A stretch of 57,092 bases of DNA. Origin: Acidimicrobiales bacterium. GTDB taxonomy: Bacteria; Actinomycetota; Acidimicrobiia; Acidimicrobiales; DASWMK01. A program made the position numbers and the translations under genes. The stretch covers positions 1 to 57,092 of the forward strand of contig DASWMK010000110.1 of NCBI GenBank assembly GCA_036399815.1, read 5' to 3'. Every line of letters begins with the position of its first letter. The first letter of the stretch is position 1. Positions 34,236-42,129 of this stretch are shown one piece after another. Under the pieces are notes generated by a model. The model saw only the letters and a program-made list of their open reading frames with translations. It did no database searches and was not told the DNA's origin.

Positions 34236-34987
34236 CGGCGGCGGGGCCGTGACGCCGGGTGGGGGAGCAGCGCCCCCGCCGACGCCTTGGCCGCCAGGTA
34301 GGTCGCCAGCAGGTCGTAGACCGGCTCACCCACCAGCTCGACGATCTCGTCGCGCATCCCCTGCCACACCGGCCGGTCGCCGGCCGCGAACGACTCGTGG
34401 CTGTCCGTGCACCACCAGTGGAACTCGAACCCGCCCGGGCCCCAGTCCCGGCGCTTCCACTCCCGCAGGGTGGACGTGACGTGCCCGTGGTCGTCGGTCT
34501 CGTCCTCGCGGCGCAGGGGCAGCTGCCAGCAGACGTCCGGCTTCCAGTCGAGGGGCCGCTCGCCCCGGCCGAGGGCGGCCCGGTGCAGCGCGCAGCCGGC
34601 CCCGCCGGGGAAGCCGGGCCGGTTGAGCAGGATGCAGGCCCCGTCGACCTGGCGGGTCACCGTCGCCCCCTCCCTCGTCCGGCGGGCGACGCCGCCGTAG
34701 CGGCGGGCCTTGGCCCTGAACTGCCACTCCGCCGGGGTGAGCTCGGCGGCCAGCCGCTCGACCCTGGCGACGTCCTCCTCGCCGGTGAAGTGGGCGCCGT
34801 AGGAGCAGCAGCCGTGCTCGAGCTCGGGGGCCGGGCCGGTCAGCACGCCCGGGCAGCCCCGGCCGAAGATGCACGTCCAGGAGCTGGTGAGGAACGTGAC
34901 GTCGAAGACCCAGGTGCGGTCCTCCTCCGGGTCCTCGAACGACACCCACTCGTGCAGGTCCTCGTAGGAAACCCGGGGGGAGGCCAT
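34232..34987 (-). CDS. Cysteine-rich protein of unknown function
   Basis: 251 residues with nine Cys: TCIFGRGCPGVL and HGCCSYGAHF in the first third, then single Cys in GACILL, AGCALH, DVCWQL and WWCTDS. This spread of Cys resembles proteins binding an iron-sulfur cluster or zinc (YkgJ-like), but I cannot assign a family. No signal peptide is present. Start is ATG at 34987, 24 bases from the divergent Eis-like gene. Its stop codon shares bases with the typA stop on the other strand. Base use is like its neighbours. Confidence 0.75.
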   Translation of the reverse strand: MASPRVSYEDLHEWVSFEDPEEDRTWVFDVTFLTSSWTCIFGRGCPGVLTGPAPELEHGCCSYGAHFTGEEDVARVERLAAELTPAEWQFRAKARRYGGVARRTREGATVTRQVDGACILLNRPGFPGGAGCALHRAALGRGERPLDWKPDVCWQLPLRREDETDDHGHVTSTLREWKRRDWGPGGFEFHWWCTDSHESFAAGDRPVWQGMRDEIVELVGEPVYDLLATYLAAKASAGALLPHPASRPRRR

Positions 34988-35011
34988 CCGGGGCCAGCCT
35001 ACGATCCGCCG

Positions 35012-36205
35012 GTGACGACCGAGGTGCGCACGCCGGGGAACGACAGCGAGGTCGAGCGCATCGGCGCCATGTTCGCCCAGGCCTTCGACGCCGGCGAGGA
35101 CGTCGTGCGCCGGCTGGTCGAGCGGGCCGACCGGTCCCGCATCGTCGCCGCCTTCGTCGACGGCGCCCCGGTGGCCGCCACCCAGGTGCGCCCGTTCGGG
35201 GTGTTCCTCGGCGGGCGGCGCGTGCCCCTCGGCGGCTACTCGCCGGTGGCGGTCGCCCCCGAGCATCGGGGGAGGGGGCTCGGCCGGCTGGTGTCGGTCG
35301 CCCCGCTGGCCGCCATGCGGGAGCGGGGGGAGGCGGTCGCCGGGCTGTACCCGGCGTCCACCCGGCTGTACCGGGGCGCCGGCTTCGAGGTGGCCGGCAC
35401 GTGGTCGGAGCGCTCGGTCGCCACCCGCGCCCTGCTGTCGCTGCCTCGCGCCCCCGGCGTGGTGGCCAGGCGGGCGACCGTCGACGACCGGGCCGCGCTC
35501 GAGGCCTGCTACGCCCGGGTGGCGCCGACCCGCCACGGCCACCTCGACCGACCGGCCGGGTGGTGGGACGAGACCCTCTGGGACGACTTCCGGGCGAGCC
35601 ACGTCTACGTCGTCGACGGGGCGGACGGCGGGGTGGCGGCGTACGTGCGCTACCGCCACGTCCCGGCCGCGGTCGACTACGACCTCGGCGTCCACGAGGT
35701 CGTCGCCACGTCCGCCGACCACGCGTGCGCGCTGTGGCGGATCGTCGGCTCGTCGTCCACCCAGGCGGCGACGACCTGGTTCAGGGCCCCGCCCGAGCAC
35801 CCGCTCGTCCTCCTCCTGCCCGAGCAGGACGACAAGCCGGTGGCCCGCTACCCCTCCGAGCTGCGGCCGATGATGCGGGTGGTCGACGCTCCCGCCGCGG
35901 TGGCGGCGCGGGGGTTCCCGGCCGTCGTCCGGGCCGCCGTCGACCTCGAGCTGGCCGACCCGGACTGCCCGTGGCACGAGGGCCGGTGGCGCCTCGTCGT
36001 CGACGGCGGCGAGGGGCGCCTCGAGCCGGGCGGCACGGGCGCCGTCCGCCTCGGGCCGCGGGGCCTCGCCCCGCTCTTCAGCGGCTACGCCGGGGCGACG
36101 GCGCTCTCGGTGGCCGGGCTGGTCGCCGCCGACCGGCCCTCCGACCTCGCGACCCTCGACGCCGTCTTCGCCGGGCCCCCGCCCTTCTGTCCGGACTCGT
36201 ACTAG
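35012..36205 (+). CDS. Eis-like GNAT N-acetyltransferase
   Basis: 397 residues. The N-terminal GNAT domain shows VPLGGYSPVAVAPEHRGRGLGRLV, the acetyl-CoA-binding loop, then YPASTRLYRGAGFEVAGTW. A second GNAT-like and a C-terminal sterol-carrier-like domain complete the Eis layout, and the protein ends with a free aromatic carboxyl tail CPDSY, as Eis enzymes often do. Eis proteins acetylate amines of aminoglycosides or other substrates. The role here is unknown. The GTG at 35012 lies 24 bases from the divergent Cys-rich gene. Confidence 0.87.
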   Translation: MTTEVRTPGNDSEVERIGAMFAQAFDAGEDVVRRLVERADRSRIVAAFVDGAPVAATQVRPFGVFLGGRRVPLGGYSPVAVAPEHRGRGLGRLVSVAPLAAMRERGEAVAGLYPASTRLYRGAGFEVAGTWSERSVATRALLSLPRAPGVVARRATVDDRAALEACYARVAPTRHGHLDRPAGWWDETLWDDFRASHVYVVDGADGGVAAYVRYRHVPAAVDYDLGVHEVVATSADHACALWRIVGSSSTQAATTWFRAPPEHPLVLLLPEQDDKPVARYPSELRPMMRVVDAPAAVAARGFPAVVRAAVDLELADPDCPWHEGRWRLVVDGGEGRLEPGGTGAVRLGPRGLAPLFSGYAGATALSVAGLVAADRPSDLATLDAVFAGPPPFCPDSY

Positions 36206-36275
36206 ATCTCGACCTTCGGCACGGCGCCCCCGGGGGTGGTGGTCGCCGTCTGACCGCCGGTTACGGTTGGCGGCG

Positions 36276-37700
36276 ATGGCTGACCCCGTCGTCGCCGACC
36301 TCCGGGCGGCGCTGGCCCCCGACCGGGTCAGGGACGCGCCGCTCGAGCTCGCCCTGTTCGGCCGGGACGCGTCGAGCATCCCGGCCGGCGACGCCGCCGT
36401 CGTGGCCTTCCCGCTGACGGCGGCGGAGGTGCAGGCCTGCGTGCTCGTCGCCCGCCGCCACGGCCGGCCGTTCGTGCCGAGGGGGTCGGGCACCGGCCTC
36501 GCCGGGGGCGCCGTGCCCGTCGGCCGGCCGGTCGTGATCGTCACCACGAAGATGACCCGGATCCTCGAGGTCGACCGCGAGTCGAGGGTCGCCTGGGTCG
36601 AGCCCGGCGTCGTCAACCTCGACCTCAGCCGGAGCCTGAGCCCGCTGGGCCTCCACTTCGCGCCCGACCCGTCGAGCCAGCAGTCCTGCACGATCGGCGG
36701 CAACGTGGCCAACAACTCGGGCGGCCCCCACTGCCTGGCCTACGGGGTGACCAGCGCGCACGTGCTCGCCGTCGAGGTGGTGCTGCCCGACGGGCGCATG
36801 GCCATGCTCGGCGGCCTCGACCCCGAGCCCCCCGGCTACGACCTGCGGGGCGCGTTCGTCGGCAGCGAGGGCACCCTCGGGATCGCCGTGCGCATCGCCG
36901 TGCGCCTCACGCCGGTGCCGCCGGCCGTGCGGACCCTGCTGCTCGACTACCACGACGTCGACTCGGCCGCCGCCACGGTGAGCGCGGTGATCGCGGCCGG
37001 GCTCTTGCCGGCGGCCATGGAGATGATGGACGCCCCGATCACGAGGGCGGCCGAGGCCTACGCGCACGCCGGCTACCCGACCGACGCGGCCGCCGTGCTG
37101 CTGGTCGAGGTCGACGGGCTCCCGGCGGGGGTCGACGCGGCGGCGGCGCGGGTGGGGGAGATCGGCCGGGCCTGCGGGGCCCGCTCGGTGCGGGTGGCGG
37201 CCGACCCGGCCGAGCGGGCGCTGCTGTGGAAGGGCCGGAAGTCGGCGTTCGGCGCGGTGGCCAGGATCAACCCGAACTACTACCTGCACGACACCGTGGT
37301 GCCGAGGACGCGGCTGGTGGAGGTGCTGCGCGAGGTGTACGGCATCGCCGAGCGCCATCGGCTCACCGTGCTCAACGTGTTCCACGCCGGCGACGGCAAC
37401 CTGCACCCGCTCCTGTCCTTCGACGCCCGCGAGCCGGGGGTGATGGACCGGGTGCACGCGGCCGGGGAGGACATCGTCCGGGCGTCGCTCGCCGCCGGCG
37501 GCGTCCTGTCCGGCGAGCACGGCATCGGCCTCGAGAAGCGGGACCTGATGCCCGGCATGTTCTCCGAGGTCGACCTCGACGCCCAGGACCGCCTTCGGGC
37601 GGCGTTCGACCCCGACGGGGTGGCCAACCCGGAGAAGGTGCTGCCCACCGGGTCGAGGTGCGGCGACCTGCAACGGGTGCCCGCGGGCGCGTGGGTCTGA
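36276..37700 (+). CDS. glcD: Glycolate oxidase subunit GlcD (FAD-linked)
   Basis: 474 residues. FAD motifs are PRGSGTGLAGGAVP, CTIGGNVANNSGGPHCLAYGV and GSEGTLGIAVRIAV; the C-terminal FHAGDGNLHPLLSFD and SGEHGIGLEKRDLM hold the substrate side. It oxidises glycolate (or D-lactate) to the 2-oxo acid. The ATG at 36276 is preferred to the TTG three codons earlier. It is the first gene of a glcD-glcE-glcF operon, which supports the assignment. A short inverted repeat CCGCC/GGCGG overlaps the leader. Confidence 0.93.
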   Translation: MADPVVADLRAALAPDRVRDAPLELALFGRDASSIPAGDAAVVAFPLTAAEVQACVLVARRHGRPFVPRGSGTGLAGGAVPVGRPVVIVTTKMTRILEVDRESRVAWVEPGVVNLDLSRSLSPLGLHFAPDPSSQQSCTIGGNVANNSGGPHCLAYGVTSAHVLAVEVVLPDGRMAMLGGLDPEPPGYDLRGAFVGSEGTLGIAVRIAVRLTPVPPAVRTLLLDYHDVDSAAATVSAVIAAGLLPAAMEMMDAPITRAAEAYAHAGYPTDAAAVLLVEVDGLPAGVDAAAARVGEIGRACGARSVRVAADPAERALLWKGRKSAFGAVARINPNYYLHDTVVPRTRLVEVLREVYGIAERHRLTVLNVFHAGDGNLHPLLSFDAREPGVMDRVHAAGEDIVRASLAAGGVLSGEHGIGLEKRDLMPGMFSEVDLDAQDRLRAAFDPDGVANPEKVLPTGSRCGDLQRVPAGAWV

Positions 37701-38590
37701 GCGACCTCGACCGCTTCGCCGCCGAGGTCGGCGACGAGGGGCCGGTGACGGTGGTCGGCGGGCGGACGGCCTGGGAGGTCGGCGGGCCGGTCGACCCGGC
37801 GGCCAGGGAGGTCAGGGCGCCGTGCGGGGTGGTCGCCTTCGAGCCGGCCGACCTGACCGTGCGGGTCGGCGCCGGGACGCCGGTCGCCGAGGTCGACGCC
37901 GCGCTCGCCGCGGCCGGCCAGGCCGTGGCCCTGCCCGACGGGCCGGGCGCGACCGTCGGCGGGGTGCTCGCCGTCGGCCGCAGCGGCGTGCGGCGGCTCG
38001 GCTGGGGGCCGGTGCGCGACGCGCTCCTCGAAGCCCGCTACGTGTCGGCCGAGGGCCGCCTGGTCAAGGCCGGCGGGCCGACGGTGAAGAACGTCAGCGG
38101 GTTCGACCTGTGCCGCCTCCTGGTCGGCTCGCTCGGCACGCTCGGCCTGATCGGTGAGGTCGTCCTCCGCACCCGCCCGCTCCCGGCCGCGTCGCGCTGG
38201 CTGGCCGGGCCGGCCGACCCGTTCGCGCTGCTCCACGCGCTCCACCGGCCGTCGTCGCTGCTGTGGGACGGCACGACCACGTGGGCCCTGCTCGAGGGCG
38301 ACCCGGCCGACGTCGACGAGCAGGCGGCCGTGTGCGAGCGGGCGGGGATGGCCGACGCCGACGGCCCGCCGCCGCTCCCAGGGCACCGGTGGTCGCTGCC
38401 GCCCGGCGAGCTCCGGGGCCTGACCGGGCGGTTCGTGGCCGAGGTCGGCGTGGGCGTCGTCCACGCCGACGGCCCGCCGCCGCCCCGGGACCTCGACCCG
38501 GTGACCGTCGACCTGAACGAGAGGGTCAGGTCGAGGTTCGACCCGACCCGCCGTCTCAACCCCGGGCGCGACCCGCTGTCGGTGTCCTGA
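37691..38590 (+). CDS. glcE: Glycolate oxidase subunit GlcE-like FAD-binding protein
   Basis: 299 residues, shorter than GlcD and with only the FAD-binding half well conserved: VGAGTPVAEVDAALAAAGQAVALP, GGPTVKNVSGFDLCRLLVGSLGTLGLIGEV and the closing RSRFDPTRRLNPGR. This is the GlcE pattern. It works in a complex with GlcD and GlcF. The GTG at 37691 overlaps the glcD end by 10 bases. Sequence between 190 and 270 is low in recognisable motifs. Confidence 0.92.
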   Translation: MGLSDLDRFAAEVGDEGPVTVVGGRTAWEVGGPVDPAAREVRAPCGVVAFEPADLTVRVGAGTPVAEVDAALAAAGQAVALPDGPGATVGGVLAVGRSGVRRLGWGPVRDALLEARYVSAEGRLVKAGGPTVKNVSGFDLCRLLVGSLGTLGLIGEVVLRTRPLPAASRWLAGPADPFALLHALHRPSSLLWDGTTTWALLEGDPADVDEQAAVCERAGMADADGPPPLPGHRWSLPPGELRGLTGRFVAEVGVGVVHADGPPPPRDLDPVTVDLNERVRSRFDPTRRLNPGRDPLSVS

Positions 38591-38600
38591 GGCCGCCGCT

Positions 38601-39794
38601 ATGGTCCGCGCCCTGGCCCGCTCCACCATCGACCTCGGCGTCGACGACGACGACCTCGCCGCCTGCGTGGCCTGCGGCCTGTGCCTGCCCCACTGCCCGA
38701 CCTACCGGGTGACGGGGGAGGAGCCGGCCTCGCCGAGGGGCCGGATCGCGGCGATGCGGCGGGTCCACTGGGACGGCGCCCCCGCCGACGACGCCTTCGT
38801 CGGCGTGATGGACGCCTGCGTGCAGTGCCGGGGCTGCGAGACGGCCTGCCCGTCGGCGGTCCCGTTCGGCCGCCTGATGGAGCACACGAGGGCCGCCCTC
38901 GCCGAGCACGTGCCGTCGTACCAGCCCTGGTGGTGGCGCCTCGCCTACCGGGTCCTCGGCCACCACCGCCTGCTCCTCGCGGGGTCGACCGCCGCGGCCG
39001 TCGCCCAGCGGGCCGGGCTGCCGCTGCCCCGCCGGGCCGGCCTGCCCGCCCGCCTCCCGGTCCGCCGGCCCCGCCTCCGCCCGAGCGGCGACGACGTCTG
39101 GCTGTTCACCGGGTGCGTGATGGACGCCTGGCTCCGCGACACCCACGCCGCCGTCCAGCGGGTGGTCGAGGCGGCCGGGGCCGGGGTCGCCCTCCCCGGT
39201 CCGGGGGCGGCGTGCTGCGGCGCCCTCCACGTCCACGCCGGCCTGAGAGAGGACGCCCGCCGCCTCGCCGAGCGGACCATCGCCGCCCTGCCCGGCGACG
39301 CCCCCGTCCTCGTCGACTCGGCCGGCTGCGGCGCGGCCCTGAAGGGCTACGGCGAGCTGCTCGGGACGGCGGAGGCCGAGCGGTTCTCGGCGCGGGTGCT
39401 CGACGTGTCGGAGTGGCTCGCCGGCCGGCTCGACCGGCTGCCGCCGGCCCGCCGCCGCCTGGCCGCCCGGGTGGCGGTGCAGGACCCGTGCCACCTGCGC
39501 CACGTCCAGCGGGCCCACGAGCCCGTCCGGGCCGTCCTGCGCCCGTACGCCGACCTCGTGGAGCTGGACGACGAGGGCCTGTGCTGCGGCGCCGGCGGCG
39601 CGTACGCCACGACCCACCCGGAGACGGCGGGCGCCATCCGGGACCGGAAGCTGGCCGCCGTCGCCCGGTCGGGGGCGGGGGTGGTGGCGAGCGCCAACCC
39701 GGGCTGCGCCCTGCACCTGGCGGCCGCCGGGCTGACCGTCCGCCACCCGCTGGAGCTGGTCGACGAGGCCCTCGGGCTGGCCGATGGCCGGTGA
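38601..39794 (+). CDS. glcF: Glycolate oxidase iron-sulfur subunit GlcF
   Basis: 397 residues. Two four-cysteine clusters bind [4Fe-4S]: Cys22/25/28/32 (CVACGLCLPHCP) and Cys73/76/79/83 (CVQCRGCETACP). The C-terminal cysteine-rich CCG domains follow (ACCGALHVH and LCCGAGGAY), as in GlcF and heterodisulfide-reductase-like subunits. It passes electrons from GlcD/GlcE to the quinone pool at the membrane. The ATG is 10 bases after glcE. Confidence 0.95.
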   Translation: MVRALARSTIDLGVDDDDLAACVACGLCLPHCPTYRVTGEEPASPRGRIAAMRRVHWDGAPADDAFVGVMDACVQCRGCETACPSAVPFGRLMEHTRAALAEHVPSYQPWWWRLAYRVLGHHRLLLAGSTAAAVAQRAGLPLPRRAGLPARLPVRRPRLRPSGDDVWLFTGCVMDAWLRDTHAAVQRVVEAAGAGVALPGPGAACCGALHVHAGLREDARRLAERTIAALPGDAPVLVDSAGCGAALKGYGELLGTAEAERFSARVLDVSEWLAGRLDRLPPARRRLAARVAVQDPCHLRHVQRAHEPVRAVLRPYADLVELDDEGLCCGAGGAYATTHPETAGAIRDRKLAAVARSGAGVVASANPGCALHLAAAGLTVRHPLELVDEALGLADGR

Positions 39795-39990
39795 GTTCCA
39801 GGACGTCAGGTCCCGGCTGCTCGCCATCGCCGAGGAGCTGGCCGACCTGGCCATGGAGCGCCTCAGGGAGTCGATCGACGCCGGCGGCACCGAGCTCCCG
39901 GTCGACGAGCGCCGCCTGACGAGGGCCCGCCGGGCGGTGGAGAAGGCGGCCGCCATCCTCGCCGAGCCCGACGACGCCGACCTGGCCTGA
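39784..39990 (+). CDS. Small helical protein after glcF, 68 aa
   Basis: 68 residues (MAGEFQDVRSRLLAIAEELA at the start), two helices with heptad-like hydrophobic spacing that could form a coiled coil, and an acidic tail. I do not recognise it. Its ATG overlaps the glcF end by 11 bases, so it is the fourth gene of the glycolate operon and may be a small partner or regulator. It shows no membrane segment or motif. Confidence 0.65.
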   Translation: MAGEFQDVRSRLLAIAEELADLAMERLRESIDAGGTELPVDERRLTRARRAVEKAAAILAEPDDADLA

Positions 39991-39998
39991 CCGCCCGG

Positions 39999-40079
39999 GC
40001 CCTCGAGCAGGGGCTCGCCGCGGTGCGGGCGCGCCGGCCTTGCTAACCGTCGAGGGGCTCGCCCTCGAGCATGGGCTCG
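39999..40079. repeat. 19-base direct repeat around the 3' end of the LOG-family gene
   Basis: GCCCTCGAGCAGGGGCTCG (39999-40017) recurs as GCCCTCGAGCATGGGCTCG (40061-40079), 18 of 19 identical. Each copy can fold into CGAGC/GCTCG. The first lies in the 52-bp convergent gap between the glycolate operon and the LOG gene, the second in the last codons of the latter. Probably a local duplication that supplies a transcript-end hairpin. Confidence 0.5.
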
Positions 40080-41158
40080 GCGGCCGGGAGGGGCGGGCGG
40101 GGCTCCTCGCCCTGCGGGGCCGACGGCAGGTCGTTCAGCGCCCGGATGAGCCGGCCGAGGCCGCCCAGCCGGAAGATGTCGAAGCGCAGGACGATGCGGG
40201 GGAGGTCCACGTGGTCGTCGTCGGCGACCTCGGGCGGGAGCGGGCCGGTCCGCTCGATGCGGCCGTCGACGGCGAGCTCCCCGAAGCGCTCGGCCAGGCC
40301 GGCGACCTCCTCGTCGGTCGGCGCGGCGTGCACCCGCAGCACCAGCCGGTCCTTCACCCAGCGCAGCGAGTGGTAGTTGCGGTAGAAGCCGATCAGCTCG
40401 TCGACCGCGGTGGTGACGTCGTCGGTGATCGTGAACAGGTCGAGGTCGTCCGGGCTGACCAGCCGCCGGTGCAGCACCTCGTCGCGCACGAAGCGCTCCC
40501 ACGAGCGCCAGTAGGTCCCGCCCGGCACCTCGAGCAGCACGATCGGGGCGGGCAGGGCCTTGCCCGTCTGGAGGAGCGTGAGCAGCTCGAAGACCTCGTC
40601 CAGGGTGCCGAAGCCGCCGGGGAGCGACACGAACCCGTGCGACTCCTTCATGAGCATCAGCTTCCTCGTGAAGAAGTACTTCATCGAGATGAGCTTCTCG
40701 TCGCCGGCGATGAACGGGTTCGGGTCCTGCTCCCAGGGCAGGCGGATGTTGACGCCGAAGGACTGCTCCCGGCCGGCTCCCTCCAGGCCGGCGGCCATGA
40801 TCCCCGGCCCGGCGCCGGTGACCACCATCCAGTCCCGGTGGGCCAGCTCCCTCGCGAGGTCGCGGGCCTGGGCGTAGAGCGGGTCGCTCGTGTCGGTCCT
40901 CGCCGAGCCGAAGATCGTCACCTTCTTCGCCATCCGGTAGGGGGCGAAGGCCCGGTAGGCCATCCGCATCTCCCGCAGGGCGGCGCTCGCGATCTTCAGG
41001 TCCAGGCGGTCGGCCTCGTCGAGGGCGAGGCGCACGCCGGAGACGAGGATGTCGAACAGCACGTCCCGGTTGGCGCCCGCACCGGCCGCGTCGAGCAGCT
41101 CGTCGATGCGGCGGTCGAGGTCGGCGTCGCCGGTCCGGTACCGGGGTCGGTTGGCCAT
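40043..41158 (-). CDS. LOG-family (lysine-decarboxylase-like Rossmann) protein
   Basis: 371 residues, well above the ~190 of simple LOG proteins. The nucleotide-binding core starts at VTIFGSART, with VVTGAGPGIMAAGLEGA (113-129) and the diagnostic PGGFGTLDE (180-188). Known LOG enzymes release cytokinin or ribose phosphates from nucleotide-like substrates; longer forms such as this (TIGR00730-like core plus long N- and C-terminal helical parts) are often left as uncharacterised nucleotide hydrolases. It is a single gene divergent from a mini zinc-ribbon gene. Confidence 0.87.
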   Translation of the reverse strand: MANRPRYRTGDADLDRRIDELLDAAGAGANRDVLFDILVSGVRLALDEADRLDLKIASAALREMRMAYRAFAPYRMAKKVTIFGSARTDTSDPLYAQARDLARELAHRDWMVVTGAGPGIMAAGLEGAGREQSFGVNIRLPWEQDPNPFIAGDEKLISMKYFFTRKLMLMKESHGFVSLPGGFGTLDEVFELLTLLQTGKALPAPIVLLEVPGGTYWRSWERFVRDEVLHRRLVSPDDLDLFTITDDVTTAVDELIGFYRNYHSLRWVKDRLVLRVHAAPTDEEVAGLAERFGELAVDGRIERTGPLPPEVADDDHVDLPRIVLRFDIFRLGGLGRLIRALNDLPSAPQGEEPRPPLPAAEPMLEGEPLDG

Positions 41159-41201
41159 GGACCCGTCAGGATCGCACGCGCCGCGGGCGTACGGTGACCT
41201 C

Positions 41202-41381
41202 GTGCCCGACGATCCCCCCGCCGTCTGCTCCCGGTGCGGCCGGACGGCCGACGGCCCCGGCCTCCCGGTCGACTGGTCCTTCGCCACCGGCCGCCGGGGC
41301 CTCGAGCCGCTGTGCTCCGACTGCACGAGGACCAACCTCAGGGCCATCGAGGGCCGGCTGCCCGAGGAGTGGTGGGAGTGA
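41202..41381 (+). CDS. Small zinc-ribbon protein, 59 aa
   Basis: 59 residues with CSRCG near residue 9 and CSDC near residue 38, spaced as a zinc ribbon, followed by an acidic tail PEEWWE. Proteins of this form occur widely in actinobacteria without known function. GTG start at 41202; it is divergent from the LOG gene (43-bp gap) and convergent with the GNAT gene four bases away. Confidence 0.75.
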   Translation: MPDDPPAVCSRCGRTADGPGLPVDWSFATGRRGLEPLCSDCTRTNLRAIEGRLPEEWWE

Positions 41382-41385
41382 CCGG

Positions 41386-42129
41386 TCAGGTCGACCAGGT
41401 GCGGGACCGCCCGATCTCCCGGTAGCCGAGGCGGCGGTACAGCCGCATCGCCTGGTGGCTCGGCTGGAGGACGGCCGGGCGCTCGGGGTCGGCCAGGGTG
41501 GCCGTCCACGTGAGCGCCTCGCCGATGCCCCGCCGGCGGGCCCGGGGGAGCACGGCGACGGCGTACACGCCGACCACGCCGGCGCCGAGCCAGGACATGG
41601 CCGAGCCGACCGGGCGGCCGCCGAGCACGGCCAGCCACGCCGTCATCCCCGGCTCGTCGAGGAGGCCGGGCCCGTGGAGGGCGAGGGGCCGGTGGGCGCC
41701 GGGGTCGCCCCCGAAGGCGGCGACGCTGGTCGCCTCGAACCGGCGCAGGGTGGCCTCGTCCCTGACCGGCACGACCTCGAGGCCGGCGGGCGGGGACCGG
41801 CGCTCGGCCGGGGCGGGCGGGCCGGGCGGCCGCTCGAACCAGGGGGTGTCACCCTCCGGTGCCAGCCCGGCGCGCCGGAGGTCGAGCCCGCCCCACGTGT
41901 CGCACACCACCGAGCGGCCCGGGCCGTCGACCGCGGTCCGCACGGCGTCGACCTGGGCGGGCGACGGCGGCTGGACGGTGATGGCCTGGAAGTAGATGGG
42001 CGGGACCGGCCCGACGCCGTGCCACACCCCGTCCGTCACCGCCGTGCGCCGGCCCACCGCCCTGACCGAGGCGTCGTGCCACCCGGCGAGGTTCCCGGCC
42101 GCCCGCCCGAGCGGATCGGCGCCGCTCAC
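41386..42129 (-). CDS. GNAT family N-acetyltransferase
   Basis: 247 residues. The C-terminal half is the GNAT domain: VGVYAVAVLPRARRRGIGEALTW with the acetyl-CoA pyrophosphate loop, then LQPSHQAMRLYRRLGYRE. The N-terminal half is less conserved and may be a degenerate second GNAT fold. The substrate is unknown. The GTG at 42129 overlaps the fbiC stop (GTGA), so it is translated with the F420 synthase; a role in F420 metabolism is not known and is only suggested by position. Confidence 0.88.
   Translation of the reverse strand: MSGADPLGRAAGNLAGWHDASVRAVGRRTAVTDGVWHGVGPVPPIYFQAITVQPPSPAQVDAVRTAVDGPGRSVVCDTWGGLDLRRAGLAPEGDTPWFERPPGPPAPAERRSPPAGLEVVPVRDEATLRRFEATSVAAFGGDPGAHRPLALHGPGLLDEPGMTAWLAVLGGRPVGSAMSWLGAGVVGVYAVAVLPRARRRGIGEALTWTATLADPERPAVLQPSHQAMRLYRRLGYREIGRSRTWST

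Noticed and set aside
34259-36205. A longer start for the Eis-like acetyltransferase
   Set aside because: The extra 251 residues are antisense to the Cys-rich gene and low in complexity. The GTG at 35012 matches the domain start.
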